DNA of 64,000 nucleotides from Gerris lacustris (taxonomy: Eukaryota > Arthropoda > Insecta > Hemiptera > Gerridae): assembly GCA_951217055.1 (NCBI GenBank), contig OX578278.1, positions 39,405,115 to 39,469,114 on the forward strand. The letters run 5' to 3'. The position numbers and the translations under genes are program-made. Position 1 is the first letter of the stretch, and the number at the start of each line of letters is the position of its first letter. This document shows positions 1 through 10,770 of this stretch, in pieces. The notes beneath the pieces are model-generated. The model saw only the letters and a program-made list of their open reading frames with translations, did no database searches and was not told the origin of the DNA.

Positions 1-2660
1 TTGGTTCATGAATGAACGAATTTTGTCTTTATCAACCCCTCTTTTATTTGTCTTTCTCTTATCTTTTACAATAATATTAATTAATTTAAACTTTTAAAAT
101 TAATTTAGTTGTAGGCTACAGTTATGTACAACATAGCGGCACAAACTTATAATGTGTGTAATTAATATTAAGGAGCATTCAACATGCTCGAGGAGTTCAA
201 TCTGCAGGTATTTGTAAAATTTGGGATAAGGTACCCTGAGCAAGAGCGGAGTTGAAAGACGGGTTTTGCGGTCAGCAAGGATGTCGGGTAAGTTATTCGG
301 AGAGAAGGTTCATCTAGTCTGGTTGGGTTTCGGGTCTAGGATAGCGGAGGTTTGCCTTCCCCTTGGTAAACATGAGATTATTTAGAAAGTCTACTGAGTT
401 CGTTAACTCTGTCATCTGTTTTCGGTGGTTTGTCTAGCGTCAGGGGGAAACTTTGGCAATAACTACGCCTCTAAGGGAGAAACCAAGTCAGATTTACTTG
501 CCTTGGTGTCGGAGAGAAAAGGAAAGCGAGCTCGAAATGCAGGGTAATATTGCCTTGGCCTTCTGCTTTAACTAAGTTAAGTTGGGGAGCTACGTTCTGC
601 ACGGGCAACAGAAGCTTCCCTTTTCAAACAGGCAATCCATTCATCACGCTGTTGGTTCGGACCTATCGAGGTTTAAAGACGTGAATCCAAACAGATTCCT
701 ACCACCTACCTCACTAATTACCAGTCTGATTTCACGCCTTCTTAAACCAGCCACTTACGGTCCAACTTTGCTGTAAGGCACTGTCGGGTCTTGCGGTTGG
801 ATCTGCCCCACACACGGTCCCACACGGACCCAACCTCAGTATCACCATCACCTGCCTCAAAAACGGAGTGGCACTCTGGGAATAATAGCCTAAAAGATTT
901 TATTTTTATTGATGGCTCGATCCCTACCCAATATATATATTTTTTTATTTAAACCATCCATTCCCGATTGGCTAGGCCATCCTATATTCCTATTACTTCT
1001 TACCTTTTGTATAGTTAAAGGTAACACTACCTTTATCCACCTCTAACTACCTCTAAACTCCTCTAACTTCCTTTAACCCTACCTAACCACCTCTAACTAC
1101 CATTAACCTCCTCTAACCACCTTCTGTAGCACTATTTTATCATTTTAACATAACTAGTGGATATCGACGAGGATCAGTTAAAAAAAAACAAATTGTTTGA
1201 TTGCGCCATTTTAAAGATCTTGAAAAGTAAAAAAAGAATATGTAACTAATATTGCAAAGTGTTCTGCCGGTATTTTGAAAACAAATATGGTCGAAATGAG
1301 GTTTTAAAAAAAGTTATGCTTAGTGTGGCATGTTGGCTGGGATTTTATACATAATTTAAAGCGCTTTTCAGGAAGATTAAGAATATCACAATTTTTCCCC
1401 CTGAAAATGTGTCCTGGCCTACGCGAGTGTTTAATACGCCACACCATTAGTTATTATTCTATTGACATTAAATTCACTTAACTCCATTATTTTTCTTCAC
1501 ACAATACTTAGTTAGTTATAAAAATATATTTTACTTACAATAAAATATTTATTTTATTACGCTGCACTGAATAACTTTTATTCCATAAAATGAGAGTGAA
1601 ACCAAATCCAACACAAATAGAATTTCCTTTAATTCATTTTATAACATTCGAAATAGAGATGAATTTGAAAGATGAAGGATAATCAAAAATGCTTCCTTTT
1701 GTAGTTTTGTTTTTCGTATCTAATTTTAATATGTATTTTTTTCTTCATATTCCTTTTTCTTTTTCGGAGATGCTCTTGGGGTTAGGAACAAAAAAAATAC
1801 CTGGTCCCAACACAATAATTATTATGTTGCGTTAATAAAATAATACAAAAAAAAAAAACAAAAAAAAAAAACAACAACTATAATGACAAAAGAAACACCT
1901 CTAAAGCAGTATACATGGACTAACGAGTTAGCAGGTTGGTAGACATGTGATACCCACAACCCACGTACAGATACAAGAGAATATTTAAACATGACGACAT
2001 GCTCTGCGGACATCCTTACCTAACTACTTGCAACAACCGCGACTTGACAAGTACTTCGACACAATGTAATCAGATATTATAATAATTGTTCTGTGGCTCA
2101 GACACTCAATAAATTTTCACAAAGAATTTTTTTTCCTCCCTCAAACAAAATATAAATTACATGATTTTATTAATCAACCAAGTGGATTATTTTTTGTACC
2201 AAGAAGAGTTTTGTAGAAACTCGCTAAGAATGTGGTGCGACCGACTTAAATCATTTTTTTTAATAGGGATTTTATTTTTGCACTGGATATCAAAATTTTC
2301 AAAAAAAACTTCAATTCTTGACAGCTACTTGTATATAAAAATGCACCCTGTGGCTGAGATTTTAACCTCTGACCTTAATCTTTCTGACTACTTTCTGAAG
2401 TGATGATGATACATTTTTTTTTTTTTCTCAAAATGTACACTTGTACTTATAATTTTTCCAAGCTTCAATCACGGGAAATGGAGGGGTGACTGACGTTCTG
2501 AATGACAGTTTAATGACAACCATCAGTCTTATTGGTTAAATGTTATTTTCTATATGTTTAGATCAGATTTAATTGATTTAACGATCTTTATCACATCGTA
2601 TTCATTCTTCCCCTGCTGCCCAGTGCCAATATACACTGAACTCGCGTTCAGACTACAATT
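1..2660. other. No gene recognised; AT-rich with one mixed-composition block
   Basis: Positions 180-860 are clearly richer in G and C than the flanks, but no reading frame resembles a known protein and the 64-residue ORF at 582 is unremarkable. About 1030-1130 is a pyrimidine-rich tract with repeated CCTCTAAC-like units. From 1140 to 2660 the DNA is AT-rich with A tracts and no coding signal that I recognise. Confidence 0.5.
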
Positions 2661-2661
2661 C

Positions 2662-2685
2662 CTATATATATATATATATATATAT

Positions 2686-2736
<51 letters not shown>

Positions 2737-2777
2737 TTGCAAAACTATAACACACATATATATATATATATATATTT
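2662..2777. repeat. (TA)n microsatellite, interrupted
   Basis: Nearly pure TA dinucleotides, broken by short interruptions at about 2686 and 2735-2752. The overlapping ORF of Ile-Tyr repeats is an artefact of the repeat. Confidence 0.95.
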
Positions 2778-2799
2778 GACTAACATCTACCATAAATAT

Positions 2800-4570
2800 T
2801 AAGTAATACAAAATACAATGTAGAAGCGACCTCGACCTAGAGATAAATATTATTCTGTTGTTCGTATTTATACTCGTATCGTATTGTTAAAGTTGAATTT
2901 TTGACAAATGGAAAGTTGACTTAAAGAAACATTTTATTCAACGGTGTATTTTTCCTTGGGATCGATATGCTTATAATAAAAGAGATCTGTTTTCTTTTTT
3001 TCTTCTTTTTAGGGGACTGGTCCGATAGAAGAAAAGCTTTCCCTTTAGATAATGCCAGGATGTTGTTAAACCAAGGGACGTATTACAGCGGTTTTCCCCC
3101 TAAAGACTAAGCCGCCGTGGACTTGTGTAGAAACTCGACATGACGTGGATGCCAGTCTCCAAGCACATGACATATGACTTATCAAGCTCCAGCTGACAGC
3201 TTGACATATCGCCTCGTCCCTGGCCAACACATTATTTCACATCTTCGCCTCGATGGACCCAGACCACATCCAAAGGGAAGACGCAACACACAAACCAGCT
3301 CTTCATCATTTCATACGTCACTCGTTGGTAAAACCCAAACACCAGACAAAATATATCGTCTTCTAGTGCTCCGTGAAAAACATTTTCCCAACTCTAACTT
3401 TAACCTGAATTTTTCATTTCTTTTTTCAACCATGATTCAACTTTTCAATGAAAACAAAGCTGTCAAGTTGCTTTAATACTTTATATCCTTCTCGGCATCT
3501 TTATTTTTTATCGTTTATGCCATTATAAAGCTTGAAAATAATCGTGTTAATAAAACATGGATTTACTTTATGTTCGTAATAAAAGATATCTTTCCTTCAT
3601 AAGTTTATTCTACAAAACTAAATTACATAGTTATTTCAACCTTGTTGCAATTAGGCCATTTATTTGGGCCCTATTTATTAACCCTATTTAGAGTGCAGCC
3701 ACTTCACACACCAATATACTGCGAATACGGTGTGATCAATTGCACTGCTCTCTGAGTCATGACTCAAGAGTCATGAATCAGAGAGCAGAGCTTGATCATG
3801 ACTCAAACTTAATTTTAAATAAAAAATTGTTTTGTGATAGATAATTAAATTTAGATTACTGAACAATAATAATTTTTAATTAATCAACAATGACGTATGT
3901 TATCAAATAAAAACAGACAAACTTAAAAAAATCAGGTTTGAAAATGTCTCAAAATTGGAGAGGCAAAATATTACCTAATAAATAATTTTTAAAAAAATAA
4001 CAAATGTATTAGCTTTTATTATGTTACTAACCACTGAAGATACAAAGAAAACGAATATATATATATTAAAGGGAAAACTCACTAAAAATGGAAACTAGTT
4101 TATTTATCAAAGCAGCTTTCAGCCTTTACCAGTGCAGAGTGCGGAAGAAATTGAGATAAATTAATAAAAAGAATTAGTGAGCGGTGAGTCTACTTCAAGT
4201 CGAAGAGCCTCCATAGACGCTCTAACATCATTAGTGATGTTCATACTCCCTGTAGGGAGTAAAAACAAACCTTCTAATAAAAATAAACATCTTTAATAAA
4301 AATAAACATTTTATTGTTGATTGGACTGAATTTCTATTACTATTAAAAATCTGATTCATAGATAGGCGAGGAGAAGTGGCCAATACCTTTATGATCACGT
4401 CTACTTTGGGTTTTACATAACCCCCTAATAAAACTCTAACAGGAAACCTTCTTTGTGTTGGGAGCAGAATTTTTAATTTTTCACCATTTTTTCTTTATGT
4501 AGTTAATAAGGCACGAGGATAAACAAAGGGACAAAGAGTTAACTTAAGCGGAACAACAAGAATCCACTTA
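2800..4570. other. No gene recognised; contains short hairpins
   Basis: A block of mixed composition at 3000-3480 encodes only short ORFs with no recognised motif. The rest is AT-rich. A long imperfect hairpin lies at 3733-3797. Two adjacent short perfect hairpins lie at 4224-4241 and 4245-4260, each with 7-bp stems. Confidence 0.45.
3746..3787. repeat. Inverted repeat, 20-bp arms
   Basis: The arms 3746-3765 and 3768-3787 are reverse complements with one mismatch, separated by AA. Pairing continues outward with a small bulge, through GATCAA on one side and TTGATC on the other, to about 3733-3797. It could be the core of a small foldback element. No target duplication was found. Confidence 0.8.
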
Positions 4571-4580
4571 TGGTCTAATT

Positions 4581-5028
4581 CAGGGGTTCCCAACCTTTTT
4601 CCTTCATCGGCCCCTTTAAAAAAAATATTTTCTTCATCGACCCCCTGCATTTTTCCATTAATATACAGCATAAAACGTTAGCAAAATTTTAAATATTGCA
4701 CTTAAAAATCCTAAAAGATAACAATTGTGCTAAGAACTTAGTTCTCGCACCAAACTGCACAAAAAATGTACTAATTTTCAATTAAAAAAATTGGGTAAGA
4801 CATGTTTCACACTGATCATCGATTAGATGATTAAAGTGGCCGGATAACCCCCGTCCTGTAATAACCTTGGCAGTTGATCGGGACTAAAACCCAAAAGAAA
4901 AAAAAAAAAAAAAAATTAGGATTTTTTAGTATCTTCTGACGTACCATTCACCCCTGGAATACTATAGACCCCTTTTAAATTTCCATAGACCCCCAAGGGG
5001 TCCTCCTGGACCCCGTTGGGAACCCCTG
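4581..5028. mobile_element. hAT-type MITE with 8-bp target duplication
   Basis: The 448-bp element starts CAGGGGTTCCCAAC and ends with a near-complementary GTTGGGAACCCCTG. It is flanked directly on both sides by GTCTAATT (4573-4580 and 5029-5036), an 8-bp target site duplication, the signature length of hAT transposons. There is no transposase ORF inside, so it is non-autonomous. Internal CCCC/GACC-rich subterminal motifs recur on both sides. The perfect flanking duplication suggests a fairly recent insertion. Confidence 0.9.
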
Positions 5029-5267
5029 GTCTAATTGACAGGCAAAGCCTCCCCGCTCTTATTACTAACTTTTCACATGATCATTATTTATGTCACTATT
5101 TCCCATATTGATAAATAAATTATTCTACCATCCAATAATACAACTAAAAACGATTTATCAAGAGGTAGTAAATAATTAATTGCAATAAAAAATCGGACAA
5201 TATATTACCAAAATCATATTAAATGAACCCGGGTAATACTGGGAACTGTGTTATTAAATATATACTT

Positions 5268-5560
5268 ATATACATATAGAAGAAGATTAAACCTTGGATG
5301 GAAAGCCTTAATGAGAAACAGAAGCTTCTTCGAGGACAGAACATCCATAGATCTTAAGAGACCATAGAAATCTACGGTATTACCCTCCCTTACATATGGT
5401 TGAGGGTCCTGGAGATTAAGCAACAAGGTGTATTTACAAGGTAAGGAAGGAATATAGAACGATACTTGATGGCTACACCATAGCAAGAGCAGGAAGGGCA
5501 AAATTGGATCAAAGCTTATTTAGGTCTGATAGCCATAATAGACAAAGGAACTTGACCGGT
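5268..5560 (+). pseudogene. LINE reverse transcriptase C-terminal remnant
   Basis: Translated on the plus strand from about 5285, the frame reads RLNLGWKALMRNRSFFEDRT, then after a stop KSTVLPSLTYG and GSWRLSNKV. This pattern (arginine-rich helix, LGWKAF-like block, LPxLTYG, then WxLxxK) is typical of the region after the polymerase domain of APE-type LINEs. The frame holds stops near 5368 and 5408 and decays further after 5460. No polymerase or endonuclease core remains. The 95-residue minus-strand ORF over the same DNA is a shadow of this remnant. The clade cannot be assigned. Confidence 0.65.
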
Positions 5561-5749
5561 TATGGCATTAGAAGGAAACAAGACAAATATCACTATACTA
5601 TAAAGCCGCATGGCTAACTCACTCACTGACATTAATGTTTGCCCACTTCCAGAAGAGCTAGAGACTTGCGGTTTGCGCCATTCGACGCGCAACGTCCATA
5701 TTGTGAACTAAAATAATTATAAAAATTTTACTTTTCCCACTCCTTCCCC

Positions 5750-6570
5750 CCCCTCCCCCAAAAAATAAAAATGGCCGACTTGATTTTTACGCTGTTTTGG
5801 GGCTAATTGCAGCTAAACGGTAAGTCGTATTGGAAAACGGACAGCACCAGCGGTAACTGATTTTAAATGATCTACAAAATTGGTCCTATGACTTTTTGTC
5901 GTACCTCTATCGGTTGTACCCTAAATGGTGATAATTTTGGTATTTTTTTATTTTTTTTTTTTTTTTCATTTTTGTCTTTGAATGGTCGTAGTTTCTATAA
6001 TTATTGACCGATTTTATTTCTGATTGAGGCGCTTGAATCTCACACTAATGCTCTTTAAATTGAGTGTATTTTATTTCATTAGTTCATCCTATTTGCTGAG
6101 AACATGAGAGTAAACTTTTTCCCGACTGCTGTGCTACGTGACCACTTTTTTTGGTTTTTAATATTGTGTCGTATATCATTTGAAAGGCCTTGATTTGCAC
6201 ATTAAAGCTATTTTATTTGTTTATTTTTTAAAAATTTTGTACACGTACTTTTGTACCGATTTATAATTTTGTTGTAGGTTAAAGGGTTTAAATAATTTTT
6301 TATTAGGGTTTTTTTTTTTATTTATATTTATTTATTAGTTAAATTAATGCCCTTTTGTATAGTTTGTTTTAAAAAGAAATATAATTTTGGTACCTGAGAG
6401 TACATGGGTACAAATGTTAAAGTTAATATTTTATAATATGATTTATATCGTTGAAAAGCTCTTGAATAGCAGAATAATTTTCTTTATGTTATATTTTGTG
6501 TTATTTTTAGTTTTGAGGGGGTAAAATGGAAAATAACTGTTTATATATAGCGATTTTTACAATTAAGTTG
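5750..6570. repeat. Dispersed non-coding repeat, related to copies at 34.5 and 60.8 kb
   Basis: The stretch at about 6400-6470 matches, in inverted orientation, the 61230-61300 segment (shared words GGGTACAAATG, TATCGTTGAAAA). The rest is T-rich with short homopolymers and no ORF. It is probably an old interspersed repeat of the family described at 60511-61456. Confidence 0.45.
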
Positions 6571-6810
6571 CTGTTTTTTTTTTGTTTTTTTTATTAAATT
6601 TATTATATGTGCGCTAACATTTGGCGTATGTTGAAGGCTTTGTTTCTCCGAAAAACGTTGGTTACAGGGAATATGTCCGACTTTCCCATCCCCTCCCGTC
6701 TCTCCTGTCGCCCCACCTTACTCAATATCCTCTTCAACTCCACAGCCTAAGATACTAGCTCAGCTTCTCTAGACGTCAATCGCTTTCTTACCTTTGCAAT
6801 GTTTGTTTAC

Positions 6811-6868
6811 TTTGTCATTTATAGACTGCGAATTATAACTGTATAATTCGCAGTCTATAAATGACAAA
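6811..6868. repeat. Perfect hairpin, 27-bp stem and 4-nt loop
   Basis: Arms 6811-6837 and 6842-6868 are exact reverse complements, separated by ACTG. A transcript of either strand could form a continuous 27-bp duplex. No flanking target duplication is evident. It could be a tiny foldback element, a templated inversion or a microRNA-like hairpin. Confidence 0.95.
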
Positions 6869-7284
6869 TTAACCCACCTGGCTACAACATCCCACAACCT
6901 CCTATAACATTACCAGATATTGCAAGTACCAACTACTATACAAGTACCTGGCATATATCCCCTCATATATACAAGTACCTGGCCACTCGACGGGCAAAGG
7001 CTGGCCGCAGGCCAGCCAAGACCGGCGAGTACTAAATATATAATGGAATGGAAATCTTGGAACACCAAAAGAAAGCGTGGAAGAACAGAAAATAATTGTA
7101 ATGAAGAAATGTAGAAAACCTGCGGAGGGGCAACCTGGGCCCGAGACACTGAGACAGACATTCAATATTACTTACTTATACTGGATAAATTAGACCTAGT
7201 AGAAGTTACTTGGACAGGGGGGAAACTTGGCTAAACCTATGACCTCACAACGTTTTTCGCGTGACTTAGCTTATTGTTTTTATA

Positions 7285-7398
<114 letters not shown>

Positions 7399-7403
7399 AC
7401 AAT

Positions 7404-7523
7404 ATGATACCGTGTTTTTGCACGCTGCAATCTAATCTTATAACAAGTTGCGAGGCACATCCCTTGTGTTTCTCACTAACACAAATTGTGTACCTTATTG
7501 GAGTGTGCAAAAACACGGTATCA
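7404..7523. repeat. Inverted repeat with about 20-bp arms next to the TA array
   Basis: GATACCGTGTTTTTGCAC at about 7406-7423 has its exact reverse complement at about 7504-7521, enclosing some 80 bp that contain a second small palindrome (ACACAAATTGTGT). It lies between the TA array and the hammerhead-like motif and may be one end of the same retroposed unit. Confidence 0.8.
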
Positions 7524-7643
7524 CTGTATCACATTGATGATGTGTTGTGCCAGCCAAGCAAGTATGGCGGTATGAGAGCACGCTCGTCTCTGAAAAGCCT
7601 TATATCATATCTTCTTGATCTGATATAGGTGCAGAGTTGGGTG

Positions 7644-7710
7644 GGATCTTCGGGCCCCTGATGAGTCGGACGCGACGAAACGATGCAGGACATGGCGTAA
7701 TGCCGAGAAA
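7644..7710 (+). ncRNA. Hammerhead-ribozyme-like motif
   Basis: The plus strand carries both conserved core boxes in the right order. CTGATGA (7658-7664) is followed by a 4-bp stem II (GTCG, loop GACG, CGAC; 7665-7676), then GAAA (7677-7680) and C. A stem III can be drawn from 7681-7685 to 7691-7697 with a 2-nt GG bulge, which puts the expected NUH site at G-U-A (7697-7699) and predicted cleavage after 7699. Stem I (about 7647-7656 with 7702-7709) is the weak part: the two pairs nearest the core mismatch and only about six pairs follow. This fits a type I hammerhead with an imperfect stem I, possibly a decayed copy. A 28-A tract 3' of it suggests a retroposed RNA. Confidence 0.6.
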
Positions 7711-7753
7711 TGTTAATAATCCAAGTTTACTTCAATCTCAGCTAATTGTTGAT

Positions 7754-7758
<5 letters not shown>

Positions 7759-7786
<28 letters not shown>
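7759..7786 (+). repeat. Poly(A) tract, 28 A
   Basis: A run of 28 A about 80 bp after the hammerhead-like motif, in the same orientation. It looks like the tail of a retroposed transcript, though no AATAAA signal lies just upstream. Confidence 0.9.
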
Positions 7787-7799
7787 GAAACTGTTCATT

Positions 7800-8330
7800 T
7801 TATTTCATGTAAAATTTATTAAGAAAAAATGTAGGGTTCTATTCTCTATATATATGTATATTTATTTATCTACATCTATTGGTAATTTGTATGTGTATGT
7901 GAATTAGCTGTATGTAAAATTTTAAAATGACTTACAGGTTTAATGGAAAAACCAACTTTCAATTTATTATTTAAAAGAAAAAAGAAAATGTTAAAATGTT
8001 TTTACTTATTGGAAGATATCTGTTGAAGGCATTAACAAGGGTTCTATAACCAAGAGAAGATTGAATAATATGGAAATTGACGCAGTTGAATATTTGATGT
8101 CGTGAAGAGAGACGGCGGGGAGGGGGTCCAACTAAATCCAGCTTACTCAGTCCCTTTGATTACATCGAGCCGACCTAAAGTAGATTTCAACTCGCACAAC
8201 CCAACTAAAACCATATCGATTTAAATGGAAATGCTTTCTATCTAGAGATGAATTTTAAATAAAACATCCTATTACTTGTAACAAATACCTATATAAAAAA
8301 AATATATACACACACACAGTTCAGAGTCTT
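7800..8330. other. No gene recognised
   Basis: AT-rich spacer. A short G-rich stretch at 8105-8130 and mixed-composition DNA at 8130-8220 show no recognised motif. Confidence 0.4.
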
Positions 8331-8339
8331 TTCGCAATA

Positions 8340-9018
8340 CGATTGATTAAAGGTTATAGAACTATTTCTTACAACGCAGCATGTATTATTGCAGGCATTA
8401 CACCTATATTTGTCCAGGCAAAAGAATTAGTTTCTATTGATTTGGTTAAATCATCAGGTGGAGCCTTAGATAATTTATGTGTGGTGAAAATTTAGATAGA
8501 CCAGTCAAATTTCAACACTGGACCCATCCAGCTTTATTTTTCCCTATTAGAGAAAATCAAGATATTGCATGCGACCTACAAGTTTATACTGATGGTAGTA
8601 AGGCAGATGATTATGTAGGCTGCGCTTTTGTTGTTTATGAGGGAGAAGTGTCAGTATTCGATTCTGGTTTCAAACTTTCAAATTTTTGCTCTAACAACCA
8701 AGTTGAGCAACTCGCAATTATGAAGGTTCTTGAGTGATTGGATAGTACACAAAAGCCAAGTAAGGTGAGGATTAATACGGATAATAGGATAAGTCTGGAA
8801 ACGTAAAATAACCCGCACAACCATCAGCCAATCATTGAAAAAATTCCTCGATACCTTCGATTTTTGGATCGCTCGGTTGAAATAGTTTTGCAAGTGGGTA
8901 AAAGCCCACGTAGATCTCAAAGGCAATGAGAGAACTGTCCAACTTGCTAAAGAAGCTTCACGTAGCGACTCTGTTATATCTTACGACAAATTTCCTTATA
9001 CAAAGTTAAAGTTAAACT
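8340..9018 (+). pseudogene. LINE RNase H domain remnant (R1/I/Jockey-like ORF2 end)
   Basis: The frame before 8480 reads RTISYNAACIIAGITPI, the usual linker before the RNase H domain of insect LINEs. Then come VYTDGSK (first Asp) at about 8584, VEQLAIMKVLE where families have a Glu in AExxAI, INTDNRISL for the TDSxSAL box, and after a frameshift WVKAHVDLKGNERTVQLAKE at about 8897-8957. The last box normally reads ADxLAK, so its catalytic Asp is lost. An in-frame stop follows MKVLE at 8735. With at least one stop, a frameshift and a lost active-site residue, it is inactive. A fragment of the 41.9-kb long-TIR family follows directly. Confidence 0.8.
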
Positions 9019-9039
9019 GAAAACAAATCGGATTTTTTT

Positions 9040-9290
9040 TTAGTGTTTGCCATATAACCCTGTAAACTATGTGTTTTTCGGTTATTACTATTTTTAAAGT
9101 TAAGTAAATTTGCAGCAGCATAAGCCCAATCCCAGCTCTATACAACTAATATTTTCCGAGATATGATACGTCAACAATTTTCTATTTTTAAAAAAAGAAA
9201 AAAAAATGTTTAGGTATTGCTCTCGCTTCGGGCTAAATATCGGCATGAAAGCGCTCAACTACGAGAAAAGTCATAAGTTTTGGGTTAACA
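9040..9290. repeat. Partial arm of the long-TIR element family
   Basis: Matches about 42050-42290 in the same orientation: GTAAACTATG, AAATTTGCAGCAGCATAAGC, CGAGATATG, then CTCTCGCTTCGGGC and CTACGAGAAAAGTCATAA. Only one arm is present. It is a fragment of the family seen whole at 29196-31661 and 41866-44354. Confidence 0.75.
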
Positions 9291-9665
9291 ATAATTGTCC
9301 TTATACAGACTTCCTATAATATCAAAAATAAATAAATGAACAGATTAGTTCATAGGTAATATTAAGAGTAAATATGTTAATAATTTATTCAATATTCAGT
9401 TACTAAGATGATATGATTAAGATCATTTTTATTTTTCAGAGATTTAAGTAACTATTATAATAAAAAGCGTAGAAATAGTGAAATGTGGGTGTTTATTGGT
9501 TCCTTCTTTTTCAAACACTCAGCCTCTCAGACCAAACTTGGACGCTCTTATGAAATAATAAATAAGTATATTTTTTTCCATAGAATAAAAGCAATTCTAG
9601 ATTCAAACAATAATAACATCTGGTTCTCTTGACTCACTTCTCAATAGAATTGAATTTATATTTCT
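9290..9665. other. No gene recognised
   Basis: AT-rich spacer with no ORF of note, leading into the TA array. Confidence 0.4.
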
Positions 9666-9667
9666 AT

Positions 9668-9836
<169 letters not shown>

Positions 9837-9839
9837 TTC

Positions 9840-10750
9840 TATACACAACGTACTAATATAAAATATATTTTTGATTTGTTTAACATTCGTCTGTATGAGT
9901 CAAATACAGTTTGATTGTTCGTCATCGAATATTTCAATTGAAGTCAAATGATTCTCCGAAATGAAAAATTCAAATAACAATACTGTTTTGTCAATCTAAT
10001 AATAAAAAATAATGTTCTATGTTTTCTGAATCATGCTTAGTTCTCAATCTTGTAAGAAATTGAATAAATACAAAAAATGGGATTGCGAGGATCAATCAAA
10101 AGTAAAGAAGCACTGTTTTAGAATGCCGACATTTATAAATAGTACATTACGCGTCTAATGCGGAGAGTTCCATTTTGCATGCGAGTGTGGAGTTTGCGCC
10201 CGAGTTGACCGCCCAGGGCCCCGCGCCTTGGAGGGCCCCGCGCCATAGAAAATTAAAATAAAATACTTATACGTTACAGGGAAATTTATGGTTCATAGTG
10301 AAGATTATATAAAAAATATGAAATATTAGAATTATAAAATTCAGCCGAATTTAGTTTATATGGTTGGGCCTAATACCTAACTTTCGCGGGGCCCCTCGCT
10401 ATAAAAAAAGTCAAATAAATAAGTTTTAAAATATAGATTACTTTTTTTATGTTTAAGATAGCCCGCGGGGCCCCGCGCCATATAAAATTAAATGAGTTAA
10501 CATCCTAGAGTTTTCTCCTCCTCCCCCTTTTCAAAATAATGACGAATATGTTATTTATTGTGTGGGGGAAATCTGCATTATATCTAAACGTCCAACTTAA
10601 TGAGGTTTTTTTTTCAAACTGTTCCTTTTTACATTACAAAAACGATTTCGGTAGTAGCATCTTGATAAATTCAATCTTTTTTTAATTTTAGAGAAAATTA
10701 TGGTAGGTTATGGGAAGTTTAGGTTTCGGTTAGTACTTTTTGACCTGACC
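9840..10750. other. Non-coding, with three copies of a GGGCCCCGCGCC-type motif
   Basis: AT-rich except for a repeated G/C block. A word like GGGCCCCGCGCC followed by ATA and an A/T run occurs at about 10215-10255, 10388-10402 (shorter variant) and 10465-10485. The segment 10141-10205 matches 40680-40743 in inverted orientation (shared words TACATTACGCGTC, CATGCGAGTGTGGAGTT), so it belongs to a dispersed repeat. Confidence 0.5.
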
Positions 10751-10770
10751 TAACAATAACCTTCGAAGAA

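Noticed and set aside
5214..5501. Minus-strand ORF of 95 codons
   Set aside because: It is the antisense of a LINE C-terminal remnant that reads sensibly on the plus strand.
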